Below are positions 55,750 through 64,000 of a DNA stretch of 64,000 nucleotides, piece by piece. The position numbers were made by a program, and so were the translations under genes. Below the pieces are notes generated by a model. That model did not search any database. It had not been told where the DNA came from and saw only the letters and a program-made list of their open reading frames with translations. Positions within the stretch are counted from its first letter, which is position 1. The number at the start of each line of letters is the position of its first letter. This DNA is from Psychrobacillus vulpis (GTDB taxonomy: Bacteria > Bacillota > Bacilli > Bacillales_A > Planococcaceae): the NCBI RefSeq assembly GCF_006861825.1, contig NZ_VDGI01000003.1, positions 71,989 to 135,988 of the forward strand, given 5' to 3'.

Positions 55750-56487
55750 ATGGAGTTCGTTGTTAAAACAGATGTGGGTATGCGAAGAACGGTAAATGAG
55801 GATCGTGCAGATGTTTTTGTTCGTTCAGATGGACGTATTTTAGCTATTGTTGCAGATGGAATGGGCGGTCATAATGCTGGAGATGTAGCAAGTGAAATTG
55901 CTATAACAGAGTTTAAAAGATATTTCGCTGCCTATAATCCATCCATTGTAAAACCTAAGGATTGGTTAACCTATACATTTCAGTCTATTAATCAATCCAT
56001 TGCAAAACATTCCTCTACGAATGTTGGATGTGAGGGTATGGGTACTACGTTAATCGCTGGTTTGTTTGATAGCAATAAAGGGATAATCGCCCATATTGGC
56101 GATAGTAGAGTTTATCAATTAACTCCTACTAAATTGGATCAAATAACACGTGATCATTCATACGTAAATGTATTATTAGATTCAGGCGAAATAAATGAAG
56201 AGCAAGCGAAAATTCATCCTAAGAAAAATGTACTCATGAAAGCTGTTGGAACAGAAACTACGATTCATCCTGATTTTTACGAAGTAGAATTTCAACCAAA
56301 TTCATATTTTCTTTTTTGTACAGACGGATTAAGCAATAAACTGAGTGAACCATTTATTCACACCATTCTTTATTCTGAAAAGCCATTACAAGAAAAAGGT
56401 ACAGCACTAGTGGACGAAGCAAATAGAGCAGGTGGAGAAGATAATATTTCATTAATCTTACTATCTAATAACGATGAGGAGGTGTAA
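55750..56487 (+). CDS. prpC: PP2C-type Ser/Thr protein phosphatase
   Basis: A 245-residue PPM phosphatase. Metal motifs: TDVGMRRTVNEDRA at the start, VADGMGGHNAGDVASEIA (about 35-52), HIGDSRVY (about 115) and CTDGLSNKL plus GGEDNISLIL near the end. It reverses PrkC phosphorylation. The ATG at 55750 is chosen because GAGGTGAAGG lies upstream; the longer frame passes through repeat DNA. It ends two bases before prkC, so phosphatase and kinase are coupled. Confidence 0.93.
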   Translation: MEFVVKTDVGMRRTVNEDRADVFVRSDGRILAIVADGMGGHNAGDVASEIAITEFKRYFAAYNPSIVKPKDWLTYTFQSINQSIAKHSSTNVGCEGMGTTLIAGLFDSNKGIIAHIGDSRVYQLTPTKLDQITRDHSYVNVLLDSGEINEEQAKIHPKKNVLMKAVGTETTIHPDFYEVEFQPNSYFLFCTDGLSNKLSEPFIHTILYSEKPLQEKGTALVDEANRAGGEDNISLILLSNNDEEV

Positions 56488-56489
56488 GG

Positions 56490-58445
56490 ATGATGATTGG
56501 CAAACGAATTAGTGGCAGATATAAATTGCTTGATATGATAGGCGGAGGAGGAATGTCTAACGTTTATTTAGCGCATGACATGATTTTAGATCGTGATGTA
56601 GCTATTAAAGTGTTGCGTTATGATTTTTCCAATGAGGAAGAATTACACCGCCGTTTTCAGCGTGAAGCATTGTCTGCGACAAGCCTTACACACCCTAATA
56701 TTGTGAGTATATATGACGTTGGCGAGGATGGAGATATTCATTATATCGTGATGGAGTATGTTAAAGGAGAAACATTAAAACAATACATACAAAAAAATGC
56801 TCCAATTTCTCCAGTTAAATCCATAACGATTATGAAGCAATTAACTTCAGCTATTGCAAATGCGCATAACAATCATATTATTCATCGCGACATAAAGCCG
56901 CAAAATATATTATTGGATGAAGAAGGAAAAGTAAAAGTAACCGATTTTGGAATTGCGATGGCGCTTAGTGCTACGTCTTATACACAAACAAACTCCGTTC
57001 TCGGAACTGTTCATTATTTATCTCCAGAACAAGCACGTGGTGGAACAGCGACGAAAAGATCGGACATCTATGCTTTAGGAATTGTGTTATTTGAGCTCTT
57101 GACAGGACAACTACCTTTTTCAGGAGAGTCCGCAGTTTCAATTGCCTTAAAGCATTTACAAACGGAAACCCCTTCTATTCGGGCTATAATTCCTTCCATA
57201 CCGCAAAGTTTGGAGAATGTTGTATTAAAAGCAACGGCAAAAAATCCGAATGACCGATATGGAACTGCAGAAGAAATGGAATTAGATTTAGCAACAGCTT
57301 TATCTCTTGAGAGAGCTGATGAAAAGAAATTTGTTGTTGCTGTGGATGATGATGCGACAAAAGTTCTTCCGATAATTAGAGAACCTGTTTCGTTTGAACA
57401 AGTGTCAGATACAAAAAAAATGCCAGTAGCATCTGTTTCGACGGATAAGGAAACTCCGAAAAAGAAAAGTAAGAAATGGAAAATAATAAGCGGTATTGTT
57501 GCGGGTGTAATAATGCTTATGCTCATGATAATTATTCTAATTCCTGGGTTATTTAGGCCAGATAAGATGGAAGTTCCAGATGTTTCAAATTTAGAGCTGG
57601 AGCTTGCAATTGAACAATTGAAAGCAGATGGTTTTAAAATCGGAGAACAAACGGAAGAGTTCTCAGAAGAGGTAGAAGAAAATTTCATCATTCGAACGAC
57701 TCCAGAAGCTGGAAAACTCCGTGAAAAAGGAACGGAAGTTCACTTATTCGTTTCATCTGGTAAAGAGACTTCTTCAATTGGAGATTATACAGGTAGAAAT
57801 ATTGAGCAAGTAAAAGTATTATTGCAAAACCAAAACCTACGCTCTATTGAAGAAGATCCACAACATTCTCCTGAGCCAATTGGTACTATTTTAAAACAAG
57901 ATCCACCAGGTGGAACAGAAATAATTCCATCCGAAACAGATTTGGTATTTACGGTTAGTAAAGGACTGGACCTAAGAGCAGTGTATGACTTAAAAGACTA
58001 TAATGGAAAAGCATTAAGTGACTATGAAAGATCTTCCGGATTCAAGATTAAAGTAGTTGGAAGTGAGAATTCGGAGACAATTGCTAAAGGAAATGTGGTT
58101 AGACAAGCTCCGTTAGCAAATGAAAAAATCGCACCTGGAAGTACCATTGAAGTTGTTCTTTCAGATGGGCCGAAAGCTAAACCTACAAAGCTGTTTGTCA
58201 AGTCAGTAACAATTCCATTCGAGCCAGCCGTAGATGGTGAAGTTGAAGCAGAACAAATCGTTCGGATTTATGTAGATGACAAAACAAGAACGATGGCTGA
58301 ACCAGTTGAAGAATTTGTGCTAACGGAAACAGTAGTAAAACAATTAAAATTAGAAATAAGTGAAGGAAAAAAAGCTGCTTACCGAATAGTAATTGGGTCA
58401 ACAGTTTTTGCGGAAGAAACAATTGCATACGAAGATTTAGAATAG
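56490..58445 (+). CDS. prkC: Ser/Thr protein kinase with PASTA domains
   Basis: A 651-residue receptor kinase. The kinase domain (about 10-270) has GGGGMSNVY, VAIKVL (lysine about 40), HRDIKPQNILL, DFGIAM and an activation loop with TSYTQTNSVLGTVHYLSPEQ. A basic linker leads to one span (about 335-355, IISGIVAGVIMLMLMIIILI). Three PASTA domains (about 360-555) follow, then about 90 residues of an extra beta-rich domain. It senses muropeptides or lipid II outside and phosphorylates targets including EF-G. In Bacillus it triggers germination. It follows prpC by two bases. Confidence 0.95.
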   Translation: MMIGKRISGRYKLLDMIGGGGMSNVYLAHDMILDRDVAIKVLRYDFSNEEELHRRFQREALSATSLTHPNIVSIYDVGEDGDIHYIVMEYVKGETLKQYIQKNAPISPVKSITIMKQLTSAIANAHNNHIIHRDIKPQNILLDEEGKVKVTDFGIAMALSATSYTQTNSVLGTVHYLSPEQARGGTATKRSDIYALGIVLFELLTGQLPFSGESAVSIALKHLQTETPSIRAIIPSIPQSLENVVLKATAKNPNDRYGTAEEMELDLATALSLERADEKKFVVAVDDDATKVLPIIREPVSFEQVSDTKKMPVASVSTDKETPKKKSKKWKIISGIVAGVIMLMLMIIILIPGLFRPDKMEVPDVSNLELELAIEQLKADGFKIGEQTEEFSEEVEENFIIRTTPEAGKLREKGTEVHLFVSSGKETSSIGDYTGRNIEQVKVLLQNQNLRSIEEDPQHSPEPIGTILKQDPPGGTEIIPSETDLVFTVSKGLDLRAVYDLKDYNGKALSDYERSSGFKIKVVGSENSETIAKGNVVRQAPLANEKIAPGSTIEVVLSDGPKAKPTKLFVKSVTIPFEPAVDGEVEAEQIVRIYVDDKTRTMAEPVEEFVLTETVVKQLKLEISEGKKAAYRIVIGSTVFAEETIAYEDLE

Positions 58446-58456
58446 GGAGGTTTCGG

Positions 58457-59338
58457 ATGCCAACAGGTCAAATTAGAAAAGCGTTAAGCGGATATTATTA
58501 TGTGTACGATAATGATCAATTAATACAATGTAGGGGTAGAGGTGTTTTTAGAAATAGAGGAGAATCACCACTAGTTGGTGATTTTGTAGACTATACAGTT
58601 GAGGGTGAAAATGACGGCACAATTACTGTCATTCATGAGCGGAAAAATAGTCTCGTACGTCCTCCTATTGCGAATATAGACCAAGCCATTCTTGTCTTCT
58701 CTGTTAAAGAGCCTGACTTTAATACGATATTATTAGATCGTTTCTTAGTCGTTCTGGAGTCTTTTCATATTCAACCCATTATTTGTTTAACGAAAAGTGA
58801 TTTGTTAGATGAAAAGATGGAACTAGAACTTCTTCAATATAAGAAGGAGTATGAACAGATCGGATATACAGTCTTAATGACTTATAAAGATGACCCGAAA
58901 TTTGATGAAAAGATTGCTCCGATTTTAAGTGGGAAAACAACCGTGCTTGCGGGACAATCAGGTGTAGGAAAATCAACGTTATTGAATACAATATTGCCGT
59001 CATTAAATTTAAAAACTGGTGTAATTTCGGATGCATTAGGTCGTGGGAAGCATACAACAAGACATGTGGAACTAATTGAAGTTTGTGAAGGTCTACTTGC
59101 AGATACACCTGGGTTTAGCTCGTTCGAGTTTGATCTGATGGAAAAAGAGGAGCTTTCCAGCTGTTTCCCTGAATTTGTGGAAATTCAAGATTCGTGTAAA
59201 TTTCGAGGATGTATGCATGTGAAAGAGCCAAAATGTGCAGTAAAAGAGGCTATAGAAGTAGGAGATATAAAAGAATATCGATATGATCACTATTTACAGT
59301 TTTTAAATGAAATTATGGATAGAAAGCCGAGGTACTAA
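58457..59338 (+). CDS. rsgA: Ribosome small-subunit-dependent GTPase A
   Basis: A 293-residue circularly permuted GTPase. The OB-fold N-terminus is followed by LTKSDLLDEK (G4), then the P-loop AGQSGVGKSTLLNTILPS (about 171-188), switch GRGKHTTRHVEL and DTPGFSS. A C-terminal zinc knuckle CKFRGCMHVKEPKC ends the protein. It tests the decoding centre of maturing 30S subunits. It begins 11 bp after prkC; AGGGAGG gives the start. Confidence 0.95.
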   Translation: MPTGQIRKALSGYYYVYDNDQLIQCRGRGVFRNRGESPLVGDFVDYTVEGENDGTITVIHERKNSLVRPPIANIDQAILVFSVKEPDFNTILLDRFLVVLESFHIQPIICLTKSDLLDEKMELELLQYKKEYEQIGYTVLMTYKDDPKFDEKIAPILSGKTTVLAGQSGVGKSTLLNTILPSLNLKTGVISDALGRGKHTTRHVELIEVCEGLLADTPGFSSFEFDLMEKEELSSCFPEFVEIQDSCKFRGCMHVKEPKCAVKEAIEVGDIKEYRYDHYLQFLNEIMDRKPRY

Positions 59339-59340
59339 AT

Positions 59341-60009
59341 ATGGTTAAAATTGCTCCATCTATTTTAGCAGCAAACTTTGCAAAGCTTGGAGAAGAAGTA
59401 TTAGAAGTAGAAAAAGCAGGTGCAGAACTCATTCATATCGATGTAATGGATGGTCACTTTGTACCGAATATTACAATGGGGCCAATAGTTGTGGAAGCGC
59501 TAAGACCACTTACAAAGCTGCCACTAGATGTTCATTTGATGATTGAAAATGCCGACTCATATATAGAATCATTCGCAAAAGCTGGTGCTGATTATATTAC
59601 AGTACACGTAGAGGCTTGTCCGCATCTTCACCGCACGATTCAATTGATTCGTTCATTTGGAGTGAAACCGGGCGTAGTATTAAATCCACATACTCCAATT
59701 GAGTCGATTCAACATGTGTTAGAAGATATCGACATGGTTCTATTTATGACCGTAAATCCAGGTTTTGGAGGTCAAAAATTTATTCATTCCGTAGTACCAA
59801 AAGTGAAACAATTAGCGGATATTATTAAAGAAAGAAACTTATCTATCGAAATCGAAATTGATGGTGGAATAAATGAAGAAACGATCATTCCTTGTGTAGA
59901 AGCAGGAGCTACTATATTGGTAGCAGGCTCTGCAATCTATAATGCTGAAGATAAAGGGAAGGCTTTACAAGCAATTAAAGAAGCTGGGTTAAGTGTAGCT
60001 GGAAAATGA
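59341..60009 (+). CDS. rpe: Ribulose-phosphate 3-epimerase
   Basis: A 222-residue TIM-barrel enzyme. APSILAANFAKLGEEV, HIDVMDGHFVPNITMGP and MTVNPGFGGQKFI carry the metal histidines and aspartates; EIEIDGGINEETI is the C-terminal phosphate site. It interconverts ribulose-5-phosphate and xylulose-5-phosphate in the pentose phosphate pathway. It follows rsgA by two bases and overlaps thiN by four. Confidence 0.95.
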   Translation: MVKIAPSILAANFAKLGEEVLEVEKAGAELIHIDVMDGHFVPNITMGPIVVEALRPLTKLPLDVHLMIENADSYIESFAKAGADYITVHVEACPHLHRTIQLIRSFGVKPGVVLNPHTPIESIQHVLEDIDMVLFMTVNPGFGGQKFIHSVVPKVKQLADIIKERNLSIEIEIDGGINEETIIPCVEAGATILVAGSAIYNAEDKGKALQAIKEAGLSVAGK

Positions 60010-60662
60010 AAAGCGTGATTGTTTGCTCGGGAGGTCCAGTAGAGGAAGTTGTTGATTTTAAACAACTTCCTCTTTCAAAAGAAGACACAATTTTTATCGG
60101 AGCTGATCGTGGAGCTCTTCATTTATTGGCGAGTGGAATTACGCCAGATGAAATAATAGGAGATTTCGATTCACTATTAGAGGATGAATATCGCTTTCTT
60201 GAACAATCTGTAGATAAAATGACAGTATTACAAGCTGAAAAAGATGAAACAGACACGCATATAGCAATACTTCGTGCACTAACTTATAAACCAGATGCAG
60301 TCATTTTAACTGCTGTAACTGGTGGCAGACTCGATCATTATGAAGCAGTTTTACATGATATGGTCCGTTTTCAAATGAAGTATCCTGAAATTAATTTTTA
60401 CATACGAAACAAGCAAAATATTATTCGATTTTTATTACCTGGAAAACATCAAATAGAGCAAGATAAACATTTTAACTATATTTCATTTTTCTCTTTTGGT
60501 GAAACAGTCAAAAACGTTTACTTAAGAGGATTCTTATATGAAGTAACGAATGAAGATATTTCGATTGGCAATGCAAAATTCACAAGTAATGAAGTAAGTG
60601 GACGAAATGGTACTATCTCTTTTACTGCTGGCATATGTTTAATGATAAGAAGCAGCGACTAA
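60006..60662 (+). CDS. thiN: Thiamine diphosphokinase
   Basis: A 218-residue thiamine pyrophosphokinase. IFIGADRGALHLL, EIIGDFDSLLEDE and the motif QAEKDETDTHIAILRALT with ILTAVTGGRLDH are typical. It transfers pyrophosphate from ATP to thiamine, making TPP, the ligand of the riboswitches at 17712-17951. It overlaps rpe by four bases and is not under those riboswitches. Confidence 0.93.
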   Translation: MKSVIVCSGGPVEEVVDFKQLPLSKEDTIFIGADRGALHLLASGITPDEIIGDFDSLLEDEYRFLEQSVDKMTVLQAEKDETDTHIAILRALTYKPDAVILTAVTGGRLDHYEAVLHDMVRFQMKYPEINFYIRNKQNIIRFLLPGKHQIEQDKHFNYISFFSFGETVKNVYLRGFLYEVTNEDISIGNAKFTSNEVSGRNGTISFTAGICLMIRSSD

Positions 60663-60678
60663 AAGGGAGGAATTGTGT

Positions 60679-60771
60679 GTGAAGGTATACACATTTAGAT
60701 TGCCTAAATCACTAAGTAGTTTTGTGAGAGTTTGTATTCGCATGTTTAGAAAAGAAGAAGTGAAGAAGTAA
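60679..60771 (+). CDS. spoVM: Stage V sporulation protein SpoVM
   Basis: A 30-residue peptide, too short for most gene finders. It begins at a GTG eight bases after GGGAGG and reads VKVYTFRLPKSLSSFVRVCI then RMFRKEEVKK. B. subtilis SpoVM is 26 residues with the same start (KFYTIKLPK), a central hydrophobic-basic helix and a basic end. It is an amphipathic helix that recognises the curvature of the forespore membrane and anchors the coat ATPase SpoIVA. The position between thiN and rpmB is the conserved one. Here it has a longer basic C-terminus. Confidence 0.9.
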   Translation: MKVYTFRLPKSLSSFVRVCIRMFRKEEVKK

Positions 60772-60783
60772 AAGTTTTTCGAT

Positions 60784-60809
60784 GACTCCATCATTGGGGT
60801 CTTTTTTTT
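60784..60809 (+). terminator. Terminator after spoVM
   Basis: GACTCC and GGGGTC form a six-bp stem (one T-G pair) followed by eight T. Confidence 0.75.
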
Positions 60810-60881
60810 GTTGCATTATTGTCACTGAAGAGTTTTGGTTATGAAATAAGTAAATATAAGAATGATTCTCTAAAATGAAAA

Positions 60882-60913
60882 AATGCCAGGTCGACTATTA
60901 TCGACCTGGCATT
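60882..60913 (-). terminator. Terminator of rpmB
   Basis: AATGCCAGGTCGA (60882-60894) pairs perfectly with TCGACCTGGCATT (60901-60913); on the minus strand TTTTTCATTTTA follows. Confidence 0.85.
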
Positions 60914-60927
60914 AATTATGAGTGCGA

Positions 60928-61116
60928 TTAAACGCGCTCAATTTTTCCTGATTTCAAAGCTCTAGCAGAAACCCATACACGTTTTGGTTTACCGTCTACA
61001 AGAATGCGGACCTTTTGAAGGTTTGCCCCCCACGTACGCTTGTTAGCGTTCATTGCGTGAGAACGAGCATTACCAGAACGAGCTTTACGCCCAGTGATTG
61101 CACATACTTTTGGCAT
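60928..61116 (-). CDS. rpmB: 50S ribosomal protein L28
   Basis: A 62-residue L28. [37 protein letters not shown] and the end [16 protein letters not shown] are standard. The cysteine at residue 5 stands alone, so it is the zinc-free form. The ATG at 61116 follows AAAGGAGGAAATATA; the longer frame upstream is not coding. It is convergent with the core operon, as in Bacillus. Confidence 0.95.
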   Translation of the reverse strand: MPKVCAITGRKARSGNARSHAMNANKRTWGANLQKVRILVDGKPKRVWVSARALKSGKIERV

Positions 61117-61237
61117 TATATTTCCTCCTTTAAAAAAGAAGCTGAAAGATTTTTCAGTTCGATATTTCACATACTTTAATAATTTACCACAGACACCTCG
61201 TATGTGCAACACTTATCAAGAAAAAAACCTTTACACT

Positions 61238-61560
61238 AAGAAATGTGGAAGACACCGTATAGCTGCGACAAGCAAATGCCAGTTCCCGAGGAGGCAGCCC
61301 CACAGCCACCGCAGGAAACTGGCATTTGACCCCGAGCGACTAAGAGGCGAAACTAGACACATAGAAATGCGCAAGCGCCTACTTCTGCCCTGACAGGCAA
61401 ATGAGGAAAAGCGAGGAGGCAGTTCCTCAGCCACCACAGCAATATCCCATTTAACCCCGAGGAGCAAGTCGCTGGAGCTGGACATAAAGAAATGTGGAAG
61501 ACACCGTATAGCTGCGACAAGCAAATGCCAGTTCCCGAGGAGGCAGCTCCACAGCCATCC
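61238..61560. repeat. GGAAGCGCC-type repeat cluster with a 71-bp internal direct repeat
   Basis: Positions 61238-61308 and 61487-61557 are the same 71 bp with one difference (AAGAAATGTGGAAGACACCG to CACAGCCA). Between them is another related unit (GAAATGCGCAAGCGCCTACT ... GCTGGAGCTGGACATAAAG). Motifs CCGAGGAGGCAG, CAGCCACCGCAGGAA and ACCCCGAGC recur in the 55430 repeat. No gene is supported in 61117-61828. The AT-rich end 61600-61828 should contain the yloU promoter. Confidence 0.85.
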
Positions 61561-61828
61561 TAACGATTTTGTTTTCGACAAGCAGTAGATCGATTTCTTT
61601 TGAAAAATTATTAGAATAAATATAACATAACAATGTTGCTATAATTAGAGATCTTGTTTGTTTCAATTGAATTTGTTAAGACTATTATTCCCTAGTATTT
61701 GTTTCCTAATTCACGAACATAACTTATACTATATGGTGATATACGATAGAATGTAATCGCTCTCTTTTATAATTTCGATGGGTGTAGTACAATTAGGGGT
61801 AGTCAAAAAGGACTTGGGAGGTTTCATC

Positions 61829-62191
61829 ATGTCAATTGAATTGAAAAATGAATTCGGACAAATTGATATATCGCAAGATGCAGTCGCACAATTTGCAGGC
61901 GGAGCCGCGATGGAATGCTATGGAATAGTTGGTATGGCATCTAAACATCAAATTAGAGATGGTTTAACGGATATTTTAAGAAAAGAAAATTTTGCAAAAG
62001 GTGTCATCGTTAGACAAGAGAAAGAAGATTTACATATTGATATGTATATAATTGTTAGTTACGGAACAAAAATTTCTGAAATAGCTTATCAAGTGCAATC
62101 GAAAGTGAAATATACACTTCATAAATCTCTTGGTATGTCAGTGAAATCCGTAAATGTGTTTGTACAAGGAGTTCGCGTGGCAAACGTGTGA
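61829..62191 (+). CDS. yloU: Asp23/Gls24-family protein YloU
   Basis: A 120-residue Asp23-family protein. IDISQDAVAQFAGGAAMECYG and HIDMYIIVSYGTKISEIAYQ are the conserved blocks, with KSVNVFVQGVRV at the end. The ATG at 61829 follows GGGAGGTTTCATC. Its function is not settled; the family is envelope-stress associated, and its conserved neighbour is the fatty-acid kinase gene. It overlaps the upstream part of the fakA leader closely, so the two are one operon. Confidence 0.9.
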   Translation: MSIELKNEFGQIDISQDAVAQFAGGAAMECYGIVGMASKHQIRDGLTDILRKENFAKGVIVRQEKEDLHIDMYIIVSYGTKISEIAYQVQSKVKYTLHKSLGMSVKSVNVFVQGVRVANV

Positions 62192-62208
62192 GTGAGGGAG
62201 AGAAAATA

Positions 62209-63864
62209 ATGAAATCAATCAATGGTATACAATTTGCGGATATGATTAAAATGGGAGCGCATCATCTTTTTCAGAATGCAGATTACGTAGATGCTTTAAA
62301 TGTGTTTCCTGTTCCAGATGGAGATACAGGTACAAATATGAACTTATCCATGACTTCTGGAGCGAAAGAAACAGCTGCACATACGGTAGAGCATATTGGA
62401 AAAACAGCTCAAGCTTTATCGAAGGGGTTGTTAATGGGAGCTAGAGGAAACTCTGGAGTCATTTTATCTCAATTGTTCCGTGGCTTTGGAAAGTCTGTTG
62501 AGCAACAAGGAACATTAGATGCAAAACAATTTGCGCAAGCATTAAACTATGGTGTAGAAACTGCCTATAAAGCAGTAATGAAGCCAGTAGAGGGTACTAT
62601 TTTAACGGTAGCAAAAGACTCTGCAAAGAAGGCTGTTGAAGTAAGTGAAAAGGAAGAAGATATTCGTTTACTAATGGAAGCGGTTGTGAAAGAAGCAAAA
62701 CAATCTTTGAACAGAACACCAGACTTACTTCCTGTTTTAAAAGAAGTAGGTGTAGTAGATAGTGGTGGACAAGGGCTTGTATTTGTTTATGAAGGATTTT
62801 TGGCAAGCTTAAAAGGTGAAGCCTTACCTGAAAAAACAGTAAATACGTCAATGGATGACTTAGTAAACGCGGAACATCATAAAAATGTCCAAGGTTTCAT
62901 GGATACAGCAGATATCGAGTTTGGCTTCTGCACAGAATTCATGGTTCGATTAGATCATGGCAAAAAAGCTTTCGATGAAACTGATTTTCGAAATGTTTTA
63001 AGTGCATATGGAGATTCTCTCTTAGTTATATCTGATGAAGAAATGGCTAAAGTCCATATTCACTCGGAAACTCCTGGCGAAGTTTTAACATATGGTCAAC
63101 AATTTGGAGAACTAATTAAAATAAAAATAGAAAATATGCGTCAACAGCATACTGAAATCGTTGGAGAGGGTTATTCGAAAGAGGTTCCGACGAAAAAAGC
63201 AGAAGTACATCCTTATGCGGTAGTAACAGTTGCAATGGGATCAGGTGTTTCGGAACTACTAAAAAGTCTTGGAGCATCCGTTGTCATTGAAGGCGGACAA
63301 ACGATGAACCCTTCCACAGAGGATTTTGTAAAAGCAATTGAAGCTGTTGGAGCTGAACGGGTGTTAATTCTACCAAATAATAAAAACATTATTATGGCGG
63401 CAGAACAAGCAGCAGAAGTTTTAGGCATTGAAGCGGCTGTTGTACCGACAAAGACAATACCTCAAGGAATGTCTGCTATTTTAGCGTTTAATGGACAAGC
63501 TTCAGTGGAAGAAAATAAAAAGTATATGACGGAAGCATTTGCACATGTGAAAACTGGCCAAATTACTTTTGCGGTTCGAGATACATCCATTGATGGTGTT
63601 GAAATTAAAAAAGATGATTTCATGGCAATTGCAGAAGGTAAAATTATTCTTTCTAATTCTTCTAGAGAAGAAGCTGTAACGAAGCTCGCACAAGAATTGA
63701 TTGATGAAGATGCAGAAATAGTTACAATCATTTACGGTGAAGATGTGACGGAGGAAGAAGCAACAAAACTAGCTGCATTTATTGAAGAACAATTTGAAGA
63801 TGCTGAGATTGAATTGTATAACGGTAAACAACCTCTATATCCATACATCTTATCTGTTGAGTAA
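62209..63864 (+). CDS. fakA: Fatty acid kinase FakA (DhaL-type, YloV)
   Basis: A 551-residue protein. The N-terminal DhaL ATP-binding domain (about 1-205) has FPVPDGDTGTNMNLSMTSGA with three metal aspartates and MGARGNSGVILSQLFRGF. The middle and C-terminal DAK1-like and FakA domains follow (FGFCTEFMVRLDHGKKAFDE, ILPNNKNIIMAAEQAAEVL, DTSIDGVEIKKDDFMAI). With a FakB protein it phosphorylates exogenous fatty acids for phospholipid synthesis. The ATG at 62209 follows GAGGGAGAG; the frame before it overlaps yloU by four bases. Confidence 0.92.
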   Translation: MKSINGIQFADMIKMGAHHLFQNADYVDALNVFPVPDGDTGTNMNLSMTSGAKETAAHTVEHIGKTAQALSKGLLMGARGNSGVILSQLFRGFGKSVEQQGTLDAKQFAQALNYGVETAYKAVMKPVEGTILTVAKDSAKKAVEVSEKEEDIRLLMEAVVKEAKQSLNRTPDLLPVLKEVGVVDSGGQGLVFVYEGFLASLKGEALPEKTVNTSMDDLVNAEHHKNVQGFMDTADIEFGFCTEFMVRLDHGKKAFDETDFRNVLSAYGDSLLVISDEEMAKVHIHSETPGEVLTYGQQFGELIKIKIENMRQQHTEIVGEGYSKEVPTKKAEVHPYAVVTVAMGSGVSELLKSLGASVVIEGGQTMNPSTEDFVKAIEAVGAERVLILPNNKNIIMAAEQAAEVLGIEAAVVPTKTIPQGMSAILAFNGQASVEENKKYMTEAFAHVKTGQITFAVRDTSIDGVEIKKDDFMAIAEGKIILSNSSREEAVTKLAQELIDEDAEIVTIIYGEDVTEEEATKLAAFIEEQFEDAEIELYNGKQPLYPYILSVE

Positions 63865-63870
63865 ATTAAA

Positions 63871-63903
63871 GCCACGGGAAACAACAAGTCCCGTGGTTTT
63901 TCT
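63871..63903 (+). terminator. Terminator of the yloU-fakA operon
   Basis: GCCACGGGA pairs with TCCCGTGGT over a nine-base loop, followed by TTTTT. Confidence 0.85.
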
Positions 63904-63923
63904 ATGTGATTTTTGAGATGTAG

Positions 63924-64000
63924 CTAATCGGAATTACTCAGAAAATAAGTCATGTATATTTCGATAATTTCCAATTGTTCTAGAGTGAATTCTATTGCTA
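63924..64000 (-). CDS. Partial gene running off the window end
   Basis: On the minus strand the last 77 bases stay open to a TAG at 63924 and encode AIEFTLEQLEIIEIYMTYFL then SNSD. The codon pattern looks like real coding and it follows the fakA terminator in convergent orientation. Too short to assign. Confidence 0.35.
   Translation of the reverse strand, partial: AIEFTLEQLEIIEIYMTYFLSNSD

Overview
The window reads as chromosomal DNA of a low-GC, endospore-forming member of the Bacillales. The best guess is Planococcaceae, near Psychrobacillus or Lysinibacillus, although the genus is inferred only from gene content and style. Spore genes support this: an alpha/beta small acid-soluble spore protein (21639-21911), a tiny spoVM (60679-60771) and an ENP1-type LysM-M14 spore peptidase (32040-33230). 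So do a Bacillus-like gmk-rpoZ-coaBC-priA-def-fmt-rsmB-prpC-prkC-rsgA-rpe-thiN-spoVM-rpmB-yloU-fakA block (47970-63864) and strong AGGAGG-type ribosome binding sites. No rRNA, tRNA or CRISPR array was seen.

Layout. 1-11.6 kb is accessory DNA with many small regulons. It holds a MarR/quinone-reductase-like divergent pair with a readable promoter and two operators, and an orphan F420-0:glutamate ligase-like gene divergent from a LysR gene. A coiled-coil protein lies upstream of a membrane-anchored polysaccharide deacetylase whose 3' end is tandemly duplicated. Next come a diverged HPr kinase paralogue, a PsiE protein, an Frm2/NtrA-type nitroreductase, and an XRE regulator behind a perfect 36-nt palindrome. 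11.2-17.6 kb has a decayed IS1182-like element, TldD/TldE, an MBL hydrolase, an alpha/beta hydrolase with a probable frameshift, and small genes. 17.7-21.5 kb is a thiamine salvage operon (cytX-thiM-thiD-thiE) behind two consecutive TPP riboswitches, each with its own terminator.

21.6-45 kb mixes a spore protein gene, Nudix and YciI genes, an IS1182 remnant, a LysR/YitT pair, a Q/N-rich protein, a Gfo/Idh/MocA oxidoreductase, a soluble GAF-GAF-PAS histidine kinase and a peptidase gene split by one in-frame TGA. It continues with an M28 lipoprotein peptidase, a PBP4-type carboxypeptidase, an LXG (type VII secretion) toxin cluster with an older LXG relic 2 kb upstream, and an LtaS-type lipoteichoic acid synthase. 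From 45.7 kb onward the window is conserved core: rqcH, then the gmk-to-fakA block for nucleotide metabolism, CoA synthesis, replication restart, translation initiation and ribosome maturation, Ser/Thr kinase signalling and fatty-acid activation.

Two families of GC-rich intergenic repeats recur through the window. Some sit exactly where genes expected from the B. subtilis order (yloC/remA before gmk, rlmN after rsmB) are absent, and one supplies the C-terminal residues of RsmB. Small tandem duplications, gene relics and point disruptions are unusually frequent in the accessory half. The strongest candidates for something new are the LXG locus (unrecognised toxin tip, a translationally coupled 30-codon upstream ORF, two downstream partner genes), the hairpin-ended repeat element after the histidine kinase, and the relation of the repeats to gene loss.
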